A stretch of 38,539 nt of DNA. Origin: Anaeromyces robustus (Eukaryota > Neocallimastigomycota > Neocallimastigomycetes > Neocallimastigales > Neocallimastigaceae). Positions 1 to 11,170 of the stretch are shown here, piece after piece (the first letter of the stretch is position 1; every line of letters begins with the position of its first letter). The position numbers and the translations under genes are program-made. A model generated the notes under the pieces. It saw only the letters and a list, made by a program, of their open reading frames with translations. It ran no database searches and was not told the origin of the DNA. The DNA lies in contig MCFG01000519.1 in NCBI GenBank assembly GCA_002104895.1, positions 1 to 38,539 on the forward strand, in the 5' to 3' direction.

Positions 1-518
1 TAATAAGTCATTAATTAATAAAAAAAATATTTAATAAATTCCATCTAATTAGAGAGAAAAGAAAAGGAAAGAGCAATCAAAAAAAGAAAGAAAAAAAAAA
101 GAACAAATATTCAAAGGATTATAGAATAAGAAATATTAATAAATAACAATAACGACAATAATAATTAATAAATAAATTGTTAAATATAATCTTTAGAATA
201 ATGACTTATAATTGTAATATAAATACTAATAATTAAATTAATTAAATGAATAATAATAACTAAAATAGTTTAAGATTATTTTCATTTTATGTTGAAAACA
301 AAAGGCAATAAAGAAAAAGGGCTATTCTTTTTTTTTTTTTTTTTTTTTTTTTTTTGAAATCTTTCCACTTTAGAAATATCATTAATTTTTGATCTTATTT
401 ATTAAACTCGATATATCAACCCTTTTGATTGTGATAAATATAATAAATAGTAAATTAAACCTATCGAAATACTAATGCTAATTCTAATACTAATGCTAAT
501 AATAATAACAACAATAAC

Positions 519-578
<60 letters not shown>

Positions 579-579
579 C

Positions 580-607
<28 letters not shown>
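519..607. repeat. (AAT)n microsatellite followed by poly-A
   Basis: An uninterrupted AAT array runs from about 519 to 578, followed by a single C and then an A-run to 607. It is simple sequence with no coding meaning. Confidence 0.9.
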
Positions 608-612
<5 letters not shown>

Positions 613-653
613 ATGCTTCAACTATCACATATTCTTTTTTTTTTTTTTTTTTT

Positions 654-880
654 ACACTCTAGAAAGATAATACACTTTCATGCAACTATTCATATATGTA
701 TAATTAAAATAAAAAATAAAAAGAAAGATACATAACGATATAGATTTTTTTTTTTTTTGTTTTTTTTTTTAGACTCAAGGAAGATAAGACACTTTTATGC
801 AACTATCATATATGTATAATTAAAATAAAAAAATAAAAAGAAAGAAAAAGAAAAAGAAAAAAATTCATAAAGATATAGAT
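654..880. repeat. tandem duplication, about 117-bp period
   Basis: Two copies of one cassette lie head to tail at about 654-757 and 771-880. Each has a poly-T run, then a box like AGACTCAAGGAAGATAAGAC or its variant, then ACTTTYATGCAACTAT, then an A-rich stretch ending near GATATAGAT. The ATGCAACTAT core is at 680 and again at 797, giving the period. A shorter, degenerate version may sit just upstream at about 611-635. The copies differ by small indels in the homopolymers. Confidence 0.8.
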
Positions 881-1352
881 TTTTTTTTTTCTTTTTTTTT
901 TTTTTTTATTAGGATTATTAATCCTTTATTTAAAATAATTAATTAATTTAAATTAAACATACAATGTGAAATATGTAGATTTACATTAAAGAAAAAAAAT
1001 AATAATAATAAAATAAAAATACAGATATTAAAATATAGATAATAATTTTTACATATATATATATAATATAATATTTTACCTTTAAATATTATAATATTTA
1101 AAAGTAAAAATAAAAATAAAAGAAAAAAAAGAAAAAATATTATATAAAATATATATATAAATAAAATTGAAAAATAAAAACATTATATATATTATATATA
1201 CATATATATAAATCTATTTAGAAAATAATTATAAACATAAAAATAATAATATTAATATAAAAAATTTTAAAAATCTAATATATATATATATATATATAGA
1301 TTAAAAAAAAAAATAAAGAATATTAAAATAAAAAATTAGTATTTACTAACTG

Positions 1353-1436
1353 CATGTCTAATACTACAGATTTTTTTTTTTTTTTTTTTTTTAGACTAAA
1401 GGAAGAGAATACACTTCCATGTCTAATACTACAGAT
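1353..1436. repeat. duplicated 19-mer flanking a T-tract cassette
   Basis: CATGTCTAATACTACAGAT occurs at 1353-1371 and again at 1418-1436. Between the copies are a T-run and the box AGACTAAAGGAAGAGAATAC followed by ACTTCC, which resembles the AGACTCAAGGAAGATAAGAC box at 771. It is therefore probably another, diverged copy of the cassette at 654-880. Confidence 0.75.
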
Positions 1437-1698
1437 AGTCACTTGAGCAACAACATTATCATTAACTAAAATAATTTTTTATTTTAGCATATAGATAAGA
1501 TGGAGACTCGAAATGCATCTGTGTTGACATTATGTGATATATATATATATATATATACAAATTTTTAAAATTATTGTGAATATTATTATTAAATATAAAT
1601 ATAAATATAAATATAAATATTGAAGAGTTTTTATATACATACAAATAAAATATTTATATAATAATAGATATTATAGTAATAAAGGTAATAAAAAGGAG

Positions 1699-1733
<35 letters not shown>

Positions 1734-2428
1734 TAAAATAATTATATTTTTATTTTTATTTTATTTTATTTTTATTTTATATTTATATTTATATTTATAC
1801 TTATTATTAAAATGATTTTGAAAATAATAAAAAAAAAAAAAAAGGAAAAATGACTAATTACGATGATTATTTGTTATGTTATAACGTTATTGTTCTGTAA
1901 ATATAAAAGGTAAAGTAATATATATAATAAAATATATATAAACTTTTTTTTTTTTTTTAATTTTTAATTTTTTTTTATTCTAAATAATAGTAATAAAAAA
2001 ATATATATATATTGGGTAAAAAGAAAAATTATTAAAAAATAAAAATATATAGAAAAAAAATTATAAAATAATAAAAAAAAGGAAATAAAAAATGTTAAAA
2101 AATAGTATATATATATAATATAAAAGAAAAAAAAGAAGAATTATTGATAATATTTATATATATGTGATAATATTAATATAATAGTATAGAATATAAAATA
2201 ATTTATGATGTTAATTTTATAATATATATAATAGTTAAATGTAATAAATGATTATTTTTTTTTTAAATCTTTTACAAGAGGCTAATTAATGATATTTATA
2301 TATAAATAAGTAATATGTTAACGATAAAATATAATAATAATGAATAATGACTCTTTCCCCCCTTTCATAAGGAATATAATATATTAAATAAATATGTTAT
2401 GTTGTATATTTTTTTTATAGATATATAT

Positions 2429-2461
<33 letters not shown>

Positions 2462-2776
2462 TATATGTGCTTTCCGATTTCGTAATAATTTTTTTTTTTT
2501 AAAATAATTGTATACATATATATATTTTTAAAAACATTAAAATATAGGCTTATTTGATTATCGCTCATATCAATTAATTTTTCCCTATTCATGTTATATA
2601 TTCCCTTTCATTTTAAATTTCATTTTTGTTTTATTTATTATTAATAATATTTCTTGTTTCTTCTTTTCTTTTCTTTTTATAATTTATTATTATTATTTTG
2701 ATATATAAAGCATTTTATTATTTTTGTTTTTGTTTTTGTTTTTTTTTTTAAAAAAATTTTTTTTTTATTATTTTTT

Positions 2777-5700
2777 TTATTTTGTAACAGTTGCTGTTGA
2801 AGTTGTTGTAGAAGTAGATGCTATATTAGTTACAGAAACATCTTTACCTGAAGCAGCAGCGGCAGCAGCAGCAGCAGCGGCAGCTTCTTCCATTTGTTTT
2901 TCTTTTTGAAGTCGTTCATATTCTAATTGTTGTTGTTGTTGTAAAAGACGATGTTGTTGTTGACGAAGTTTCTTAGCATAAGCCATATCAGCTTGATAAC
3001 ATGAACTTGTAGGTCTTGTACGATGACGTACTAAAGCATCACCTCTTGCAAATTTACGTTTACAAATTTTACATTGATAAGGTCTTTCCTTACTATGAAT
3101 TCTTTGATGACGTATCATATCATGTTTACGACAAAAAGCACGTTTACATTCAGGACATACAAATGGACGTGAATTTTCATGACTTCTTTCATGTGATTGA
3201 CGATGACATGGTCTAGAAAAGGATTTTGTACAACCTGGATAAGTACATGGATACTTCTTTTTAGCACGTTTTTTAACTAATTGAATATTAGAATTAAGAT
3301 TAAAGGATATAGGTTGTAAAAGTGGTGAATTTACTCCTGGAGATGTTGTCATACCTAATGAACTAGATGCTGGACTTAATATATCAAGATTTGGAGTATT
3401 ACCAAGTTTAATAGTTGGAATATCATGGTAATCCATTTCATCTCCTGGGGTCATTAATGATAATCCAGTAGCGGTTGGTGGTATTAAAAATTTATTTTCA
3501 GTTCCATTAATCTTTGCATTATTAGTAATAGTATTAATCTTTGCATTATTAGTAGTAGTAATCATATTTTTATTATCATTTAATAGTGTTGGTTTTCCTT
3601 CAATTTCAAATTTCATAATCATTTCACTTCCTGAATTATTAATGGTAGATGGTAAAGTGGTTTTAGTAGAATTGGTAGATTTAGTAGTAGTGGAAGTTGT
3701 AGTTGTAGCTGTAGTAGTAGTAGTAGTAGTAAGAGTTTTAGAATTTGGAGTAGTTGAAGTAGAAATAGATGATGAAGTGAGAGGGGATGTAGTTGTATTA
3801 ACAGTAGTAGTAGTAGTGGTGGTAGTAGTAGATGCATTAGCAGGTTTTCTACCACGTTTACCTCTTTTACCAGGAGTTTTTGTAGTTTTTGTAGTTTTAG
3901 TTGTTGATTTTTCTTCAGATTTTATTTCTTTACCTTTAGTTTTATCATCTGTTTTTGATTTCTTAGTATCTAATTTTATACCTGCCATACTAACTAAAGT
4001 TGGTTTATTTGGAATAGTGAAAGGTGATGCAAAAATACTAGTAACTGGATTGATTAACATATTTGAATATTCATTCATATATTTATCATTATTTAAATTT
4101 TGATTAGATTTTAAATCTAATAAAGTTGGTGTTAAATTAGTAACATTCATTGTATTATTTTGTTCAATTTTAACTTTAGTCTTATTAAGTTGATTATTAT
4201 TAACAGTATTATTAATTTTATTTTTAATAGTTGGTGTTGTGGTTGAAGATGTTGTTGAGGTTGTTGTTGAGGTTGATGATATTTTATTGGAAGCTATAGC
4301 AGTAGTAGCTGGAGTAGAAGTTGAAATGGATTTAGTTATAGCTGTATTCTTATTGAGGGTAGTAGATATAGATGAAGCCTTAACATTAGAAACATTAGTA
4401 GTGGAGGTTGAAATTGAAGTTGAAGGTAAAGGTGAAGTTGAAGTGGTAGTAATAGCAGGATTTGATAAAGTTAAATTTGGTTTTGTTAAATAGGATGGAT
4501 TTTCTAATTTAATAGAGGAATATATCATAGGTTCTACACCATTTACACCATTTACACCATTTAAACCTGTAGTACTTTCATTTAAAGATCCTACTGTACC
4601 TATTGGTTCTATAGTTCCCATAGATCCCATAGGTCCAACAGGTCCCATAGCTCCTATAGAACCCATTGATCCCATAGATTCCAAGGGTTCAATATCTATA
4701 TTTGTTTCTTTAAGTAATGGTGATGGTTTTATAGTATGACTATTAATATCACAAGTTTTCTTTATAAACCCTGAAGAAACTTCATCTAAACTATTTCTTT
4801 CTTTCTTTCCTTGAAGTCTTTGAACTTTTGCATATGAACCATAAGGATAATTCATCATTCCTAATTTACGTTTTCTATTTAATAAATAAGCTGAAGCAGA
4901 ATTTGCTGCTGATGTTGAATTAATTTTTGAATAAGCGGCTGCGGCGGCTGCATATCTTGGATCAACTAATAAAGGTGAGGATATGGAGGATTTATTTCTT
5001 AAAGGACCAGCAGGTTGATCTGGTAAACAAGGGGAATCATTCAATGTAATAATAGGTTGTTCTCCTACAAATGGAGAATTCATGGCTAACGGTGATTGTT
5101 CATTAAGGAAAGGTGAACTTTTAATTGCTAAAGCGGCAGCGGCAGCTGCAGCAGTTTGATCTTGTAAAAATGGGGATTGATTTAATGAAGCAGCAAGATT
5201 ACTTTGATCTGTAAGATAGGGAGATTGCATTAATAATGGTGAAACTTGATTTAAAGAATTATCTGGTATTTTTTTCAATAAATCAACTTCAGTTTTAATT
5301 GTGGTATCAAATATATTTGGTGTAGCTGTAACACTTGAATCTAAACTTGGACTTATATCATTAGTATTATAGGTATTGAAGATAGAAGCTTCATTAACAT
5401 CTTGTTCTACTAAACCTTCATCAGGTTTTTCCATAAGGAAAGGAGATTGAATATCATACATACCAGTATTATATAATGGTAAAAGACGACTAGTAGTAGT
5501 TTCTTCATTAATTGGTAAAAGTGGTGAATTTACAATTGGATCATCTAAATAATTATAGGAGGATGGATAAATATCAGTAACTGCAGTATCTTCAACATTT
5601 GGTGAAAATAAAGCTAATTTTTTCATTGGTAAATTTAATGCAGGTGAAAAAGCCATTAATTCTGGACGTTCACTTCCTTCTAAAGCAGCATTAACTAATT

Positions 5701-6721
5701 GTTTATTAATAGCTGAAACTCTTGCTGCGGCTGTGGCTGCGGCAGTTGCTGAAGCTGTAGCTGTTGCTGTAATATTTGAAGTGGAAGTGGAAGCGGCTGA
5801 TGATATTAAATTGGTATTTAAAAGTGGACTTGTATCTGTTACCGTAACGGAAGGTGTATCAGCATTAGTTAAAAGAGTTGTTGAAGGTGAAGGTTTTAAT
5901 AAATTCTTTAATTTTGAAGAACCATTAGCATGGGTATGTGGTGGAGTTGATGGAGGTGTAAATTCAAAAAGGGGAGAAGTTAATCCATTAGTAGTAGTTA
6001 CCGTTGAATCATTTAAATAAGAAAAAGTAGGAGTAGAAAACATTGGATGTAAAAATGGAGTTTGTACCATAGGTGAAGGTATTGAACTTTTGATAGAATT
6101 ACGTAATGTATTGGTAGAAGTATTACCCGATGTAGAAGGATATGGTTTTAATTTTGAATCTAATAAAGTTGACGATGATGATGAATTTAAATTAGCGGCA
6201 ACGGCAGCTGCTGCTACTTTTGCCTTATTTGCTAATATAGCTTGATTTATTAATGCATTACTTGCAGTAGCTGCTGCTGCATTATTAGCACTATTTAATA
6301 AAGCAGCTTTAAGAGATAATCCAGAAGTAGCAGTAGCATCATTATTAATCAAAGAAAGATTCGTTGACGAAGAAGAAGTCGTAGAAGCTAAATCTTGATT
6401 TAGTGGAGTTATAAAATCATTAGATACAAGCGTGTCATTTATTGTTTCTTCATCTAAATTCATAAGATTTGATGGTTGTTGTGAAGCTTGAGCTTGTAAT
6501 TCCATAGGATTTTGAAATATTTCATTATATAAAAGGGAAAGATCAGCATCTGCTTCTTCTCCTTGTTCCTGTAAAAAGGTCATATTATTATAATTCTGAT
6601 TTGACTCCCCCCCTCCATTGGCAAGTTGTTTCATTTTAATATCTTTTAAATTATTCATTTCTTGATTTTTATTACTAAGCGGTGGTGTAAGAATAGTTTG
6701 ATTTTCTTGATTAAATATCAT
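2777..6721 (-). CDS. crz1: Crz1-like C2H2 zinc-finger transcription factor
   Basis: An uninterrupted 1314-codon frame encodes a large, mostly disordered nuclear protein with three zinc fingers near its C-terminus. Finger 1 uses C1159, C1164, H1177, H1181; finger 2 uses C1189, C1192, H1205, H1209; finger 3 uses C1217, C1220, H1233 and probably C1241 (C2HC). The pattern FSRP....SH, then RPF.C..C..AF.R.HD..RH, then FAR.DAL.RH matches yeast Crz1, the calcineurin-activated factor for calcium and stress genes. PIITLN at 556-561 fits a PxIxIT calcineurin docking site, and PTIKLG (1102-1107) is a weaker candidate. NRKRKL (615-620) is a likely nuclear localisation signal, RGRKP (956-960) resembles an AT-hook, and a Gln/Glu/Lys-rich segment plus poly-Ala follow the fingers. 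The start is the first ATG after an in-frame stop at 6749-6751. Orthology to Crz1 is inferred from finger pattern and docking motif; another Crz1/Ace-type paralogue is possible. Confidence 0.85.
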   Translation of the reverse strand: MIFNQENQTILTPPLSNKNQEMNNLKDIKMKQLANGGGESNQNYNNMTFLQEQGEEADADLSLLYNEIFQNPMELQAQASQQPSNLMNLDEETINDTLVSNDFITPLNQDLASTTSSSSTNLSLINNDATATSGLSLKAALLNSANNAAAATASNALINQAILANKAKVAAAAVAANLNSSSSSTLLDSKLKPYPSTSGNTSTNTLRNSIKSSIPSPMVQTPFLHPMFSTPTFSYLNDSTVTTTNGLTSPLFEFTPPSTPPHTHANGSSKLKNLLKPSPSTTLLTNADTPSVTVTDTSPLLNTNLISSAASTSTSNITATATASATAAATAAARVSAINKQLVNAALEGSERPELMAFSPALNLPMKKLALFSPNVEDTAVTDIYPSSYNYLDDPIVNSPLLPINEETTTSRLLPLYNTGMYDIQSPFLMEKPDEGLVEQDVNEASIFNTYNTNDISPSLDSSVTATPNIFDTTIKTEVDLLKKIPDNSLNQVSPLLMQSPYLTDQSNLAASLNQSPFLQDQTAAAAAAALAIKSSPFLNEQSPLAMNSPFVGEQPIITLNDSPCLPDQPAGPLRNKSSISSPLLVDPRYAAAAAAYSKINSTSAANSASAYLLNRKRKLGMMNYPYGSYAKVQRLQGKKERNSLDEVSSGFIKKTCDINSHTIKPSPLLKETNIDIEPLESMGSMGSIGAMGPVGPMGSMGTIEPIGTVGSLNESTTGLNGVNGVNGVEPMIYSSIKLENPSYLTKPNLTLSNPAITTTSTSPLPSTSISTSTTNVSNVKASSISTTLNKNTAITKSISTSTPATTAIASNKISSTSTTTSTTSSTTTPTIKNKINNTVNNNQLNKTKVKIEQNNTMNVTNLTPTLLDLKSNQNLNNDKYMNEYSNMLINPVTSIFASPFTIPNKPTLVSMAGIKLDTKKSKTDDKTKGKEIKSEEKSTTKTTKTTKTPGKRGKRGRKPANASTTTTTTTTTVNTTTSPLTSSSISTSTTPNSKTLTTTTTTTATTTTSTTTKSTNSTKTTLPSTINNSGSEMIMKFEIEGKPTLLNDNKNMITTTNNAKINTITNNAKINGTENKFLIPPTATGLSLMTPGDEMDYHDIPTIKLGNTPNLDILSPASSSLGMTTSPGVNSPLLQPISFNLNSNIQLVKKRAKKKYPCTYPGCTKSFSRPCHRQSHERSHENSRPFVCPECKRAFCRKHDMIRHQRIHSKERPYQCKICKRKFARGDALVRHRTRPTSSCYQADMAYAKKLRQQQHRLLQQQQQLEYERLQKEKQMEEAAAAAAAAAAASGKDVSVTNIASTSTTTSTATVTK

Positions 6722-7881
6722 GATAAAAATGTAAAAAGTGGAATTGTTTTAAAAAAAAATAAAAATAAATTAATTTAACAAAAAAAAATAAGTAAAAAAA
6801 TAAAAGTAAAATTAAAAATAGTGGGTAATATGTTAAATCTACTTTTATAAAAAAAATTGATTTATAATATATATTTTGTTATCTATATTATTTTTTTTAT
6901 CAATTTTTTTTTTAAATATATAATATTTTATTATATAAAATATTATATATGTTTGTCAGATAGTCTATATTATTTTTAATTACTTTATAAAAGTCGTCGT
7001 TATTTTATATATATTTCTTTTCTTTTTTAAATTCTACTATATTCTTATATTTATATATATCTTTTTGGATTTCTATTTCTATTATATTATTATTAGTATT
7101 AAAATTAACTTTTTAAATAAAAAAAAAAAACAAATATAAAGAGTTATTATGTAACAAATATTGTTTTTTTTTTTTCTTTTCTTTTTTAATTGTATCTATG
7201 TCTATTGAACATATAAAATATCTTTAATTACTTTCTTTTTTTTAAAAAAAAATAATAAATATTATTTCTTCTTTATTAATGTAGTGTTATTGTGTGAATT
7301 TTTAAAATGTTAAATATATGTAATTATATGTGTGTGTGTTGTTATTGTTGAATGTTTATTATTATTATTTCTTTATTTTACCAATCAATAGATTGATACA
7401 TATTGATATATATATATAATTATTTATTATCTTGAATAGTATTATATTATGAAATTTATAAAAATATTATCAATACAATATATGAAAAAAATTAAAATAT
7501 ATATATTATTTTTAATGATTAAATAAATATTAGATTTCCTTTTTTTTTTTTTCTTTATGTTGATATAATAATACAATAATAGTATTTTATGAAGTTCTTT
7601 AGGTATTATATTCTTTTTTGAAATATTATATTATTTCTTTCATTATATTTCTTTTTTTTATTATTATTATTATTTTCTTTATTTTTTTTTTCTTCTTTTT
7701 TTTATAAAAAAAAAATCTTTTATTGCGTGAGTGATAAAATAAAATATGGTTTTCTAAGAATAATAAATAAAATAAAATAATTTTTTTTATTATATATATT
7801 ATATAAAAAAAAACAATATGAAAAAAAATGTTATATATGTAATAAACTGAGCATAATGAAAGAAAAAAAATTATTTTATTA

Positions 7882-7912
<31 letters not shown>

Positions 7913-9678
7913 AATTTAAAGGAAATTCAAATTATATATATATAAAAATAACTAAATAAATGTATATATAATAAATAAATAAATTTTTATATTTATTATA
8001 TAAAAATAATATATTGTAATAAATAATAAACAATTTAATTTTATAGGAATATTATTTATTTAAACATTAATTTATTCATTTATTTTTTTTATTTAAAAAA
8101 AAAAAAACTAAAATATTATTATTGAATATAATAATACTTTTTTTTAAAAAAAAAGAATTATAATTATATGATATATTATTATATATATTATAATATATAT
8201 ATTTAATTATATATCTATTTATTATATAAATAATATTATTTATATTATAATTATTATATTATTTTTTTTTAAAAAAATAAAAATTCCAATAATTAAAAAT
8301 CTTTGAATAAATATATAATAGTAGTATAAAATATTTTATATATATAAAAATATATTTCTATATATATTTCTATATATTATTTAATATAATTTTATATATT
8401 TATAAAATAATATATTAATTGCATATATAAAAATATATTATTTATTATTATTAATTAAAATAAATACTAAAATAATAAAATAGGTTTAATAGAATAGATA
8501 ATTTATTTGATTACAATTATTTAATATAATAAATACTATTATAAGTATGAGTAATGATATTATCATATATTAATAATATAATCTTATATATTTAATATAT
8601 TATTTTCCGTATAAATAATTTATCTTATATAATTAAATTACTTATTTAATTCTAATATTAATTATTATTTATATATCATTAAATTATATATTTAATTTAT
8701 ATATTATTTATTATTTTTTTATTTTATGTTAATAAATGTTTATAGTTAATTCAATAATAGATTTATATAAAGTAAATATATATATAATATATATAATAAC
8801 TTTATATAAATTATTTGTATATATTTTTATATATAATATATTATAATTTATTACAAATAATTTATTAATATATATCTTTATATATTAAAATATATTTTAT
8901 GATTTTCCGTATATAATACTTAATTAAAAATTATTCCAAGAAGTAGGTTAAGCATTAAATCATAATTTATTCTAATATATATAAATATATTAAATAAAAA
9001 TATAGAATAGTTTATAATAGTTTATATTAAAATATAAATTGTTTATATCACTATATATTTGTTTATATACAATAATACTTATATTTATATAAACAGTTTT
9101 AAAAACATATATATTACATTACATTTGTTTATATTAATAAATAAACTTCTTTTCTTTTATATTTTATTACATTATATATTTTTTAATAATTATATCATAA
9201 TGAAAGAAATTCTATATATATAGTAAAAAAAATTAATAAATTAAGTTTTATCCTATAATATATTTTAATTGATATATATATTATGATTATAATAATAATT
9301 TATGTAAAACTTTAATAATTGATATATAAAAATAAAAAATTGTTATAGAATTAAAATATATTATAAAAAAGTACCTTATTCAATAGATTATAAATTAAAG
9401 TTGAAATAGTTTAATATTAATGAAAAACTTTAATAAAAGTTTAATTATAATAATTTAATTTAAAAATTGAGATACAAAACGTTTAATTAATATTTAATAT
9501 ATAATATCAAAAAGAATTATATATAAATATATTTATTTTTATATATATTATGATATGAATAAGTTATATATCATTATATATTTATTATATATCATTTATT
9601 AATAATAAGTATAGTATTAATAAAAATTACCATTAATAATAATACCAATATTCATTTTATATATATATAGAATAGGTT
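6722..9678. other. upstream region of the zinc-finger gene and non-coding A/T DNA
   Basis: No open frame or RNA gene is supported here. The first few hundred bases should contain the promoter and 5' leader of the minus-strand zinc-finger gene, but the region is so A/T-rich that TATA-like matches occur everywhere and none can be picked. A short TG run lies near 7330. The rest is AT, ATT and TATA-type simple sequence. Confidence 0.6.
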
Positions 9679-9900
<222 letters not shown>

Positions 9901-10887
9901 ATTTTATTAATAATAAAAAGAATAATAATTATTATTCTTTTTTTTTTTTTATTATTTGTTCTATTTTTTTCAATTCCATAATAAATTCCAAATAAACTTT
10001 TTAAGGTCTAATTAATATTACAATCAAAAAGATAAAATAATATAAAAAATAAATTATAATATTTAAAAAAAAAAAAGAAATTGATTATTATTAATTTTTT
10101 TTTAAAAAAAAAAAAATAAAAGCCTTTTTCTTAATATCAATATTTTTATATTTTATATAATTTTATAATAATTTTTGTTTTGTCATTTCCAATAATATTT
10201 ATTAATTTTATTTATTAATTTTTTTTATTAATATAATTGTTTTTTTTTTATATTAAACAATAATTATGAATAAGAATTCATTTTTATTAAAAAAAATAAA
10301 AATGATCATTCACCATTTTTATTAATCATAATTATTATATTTTTTATTTATTTTATTATTACACAATGTAGTTTTTTTTGCTAAAATTTTTTTAAAATTT
10401 AAATTTATAAAAAATAAATAAATAAATAAATAAAAATCTTTTTTTCTATTTAATAATAGTCATTTAATTGTATTTAATGATAATAATAATGAAATAAATT
10501 GAATTGTATTAAACTCTCATTTTTACTGGTTTACTTTTTTGATTACTTTATTTTATTTTTATTTATTATGATAATGGTCATTAAATTAAATTAAAACCAA
10601 AACAAAAACAAAAGTATAATTAATATTTGTTTTAACTTCTATATTTGGTATATTTTTTGTCTTTTTTCTTTTAATTAAGTAATCATATTTATTATGTTAT
10701 AACATTAATTATTATATTATTAATGAAATCATTAAATTATTATAATTAAATCACTAATTACAATTATTACTAATAATTAATATTAAAAAGTGGTATTATT
10801 AATTATTAATAATTAAATAAAATGTATATAGATATATATTTTAAAACATTGTGTGGAGTTATTTATTTAATATATATTTATGTATTT

Positions 10888-10934
10888 AATCATTATTTAT
10901 ATTTATTTATTTATATATTTATATATTTATATAT

Positions 10935-10969
<35 letters not shown>

Positions 10970-11028
10970 TAATTTCACTATTTATTTATTTATTTAAATA
11001 TTTATTTATTTATTTATTATTAACCCTT
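10888..11028. repeat. (TTTA)n microsatellite
   Basis: Interrupted TTTA arrays with TATA variants fill this stretch. They create a Tyr/Leu/Phe/Ile-only open frame on the plus strand that is not a gene. Confidence 0.85.
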
Positions 11029-11044
11029 TTAGGTTAATAAAATT

Positions 11045-11170
11045 TCATTTAAATTTTTCTTTAACCTTTGGTGCTAAATAATTATAATAATGATCGAGAG
11101 TAGGTTTAGTTAATTGGCAAACATTTACATAACGAAATGTATTGGTAATATGTATGTATGAGCAAGCAAA
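11045..11170 (-). pseudogene. short coding-like island, unidentified
   Basis: Read on the minus strand, this patch gives about 40 codons of mixed composition ending in TGA at 11045-11047. The peptide includes CSYIHITNTFRYVNVCQL and then TKPTLDHYYNYLAPKVKEKF, unlike the Asn/Ile/Lys/Phe/Tyr-only translations of the surrounding DNA. Upstream it runs straight into an A-run on the plus strand (poly-Phe) with no ATG and no clear splice acceptor. It could be the degraded 3' end of a gene or a last exon whose upstream part is missing. I do not recognise the family. Confidence 0.3.

Larger units (their letters stand above)
1..2776. other. non-coding A/T-rich region downstream of the zinc-finger gene
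   Basis: No convincing gene is seen here. The sequence is poly-A and poly-T runs, AT dinucleotide stretches, an AAT microsatellite and two small duplicated cassettes (listed separately). Long pure homopolymers include T at about 332-355, A at 1699-1731 and T at 2431-2460. The last few hundred bases before 2777 lie immediately 3' of the minus-strand zinc-finger gene, so they probably contain its 3' untranslated region and poly-A signals. Signals of that kind cannot be singled out in DNA this A/T-rich. Confidence 0.7.

Noticed and set aside
1509-1530. CGAAATGCATCTGTG, resembling a right tip of the TIR family
   Set aside because: Only a short match with no partner end, no second 15-base unit and no target duplication.
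1462-1644. 60-codon minus-strand frame
   Set aside because: Built from IFIF and YIYI repeats of AT microsatellites.
2365-2592. 75-codon minus-strand frame starting MNREKLIDMSDNQISLYF
   Set aside because: The first 25 residues look plausible, but the rest is Tyr/Ile/Lys with a poly-Lys run encoded by a T tract. It lies just 3' of the zinc-finger gene and is most likely untranslated sequence.
2724-3216. Plus-strand frames at 2724-2909 and 3016-3216
   Set aside because: They are antisense to the 3' end and finger region of the zinc-finger gene; low-complexity or shadow composition.
3619-6020. Open frames at 3642-4103, 4239-4493, 5733-6020 (plus) and 3619-3855 (minus)
   Set aside because: They overlap the zinc-finger gene in other frames and consist of Val/Glu or Leu-only repeats produced by its Ser/Thr/Ala microsatellite codons.
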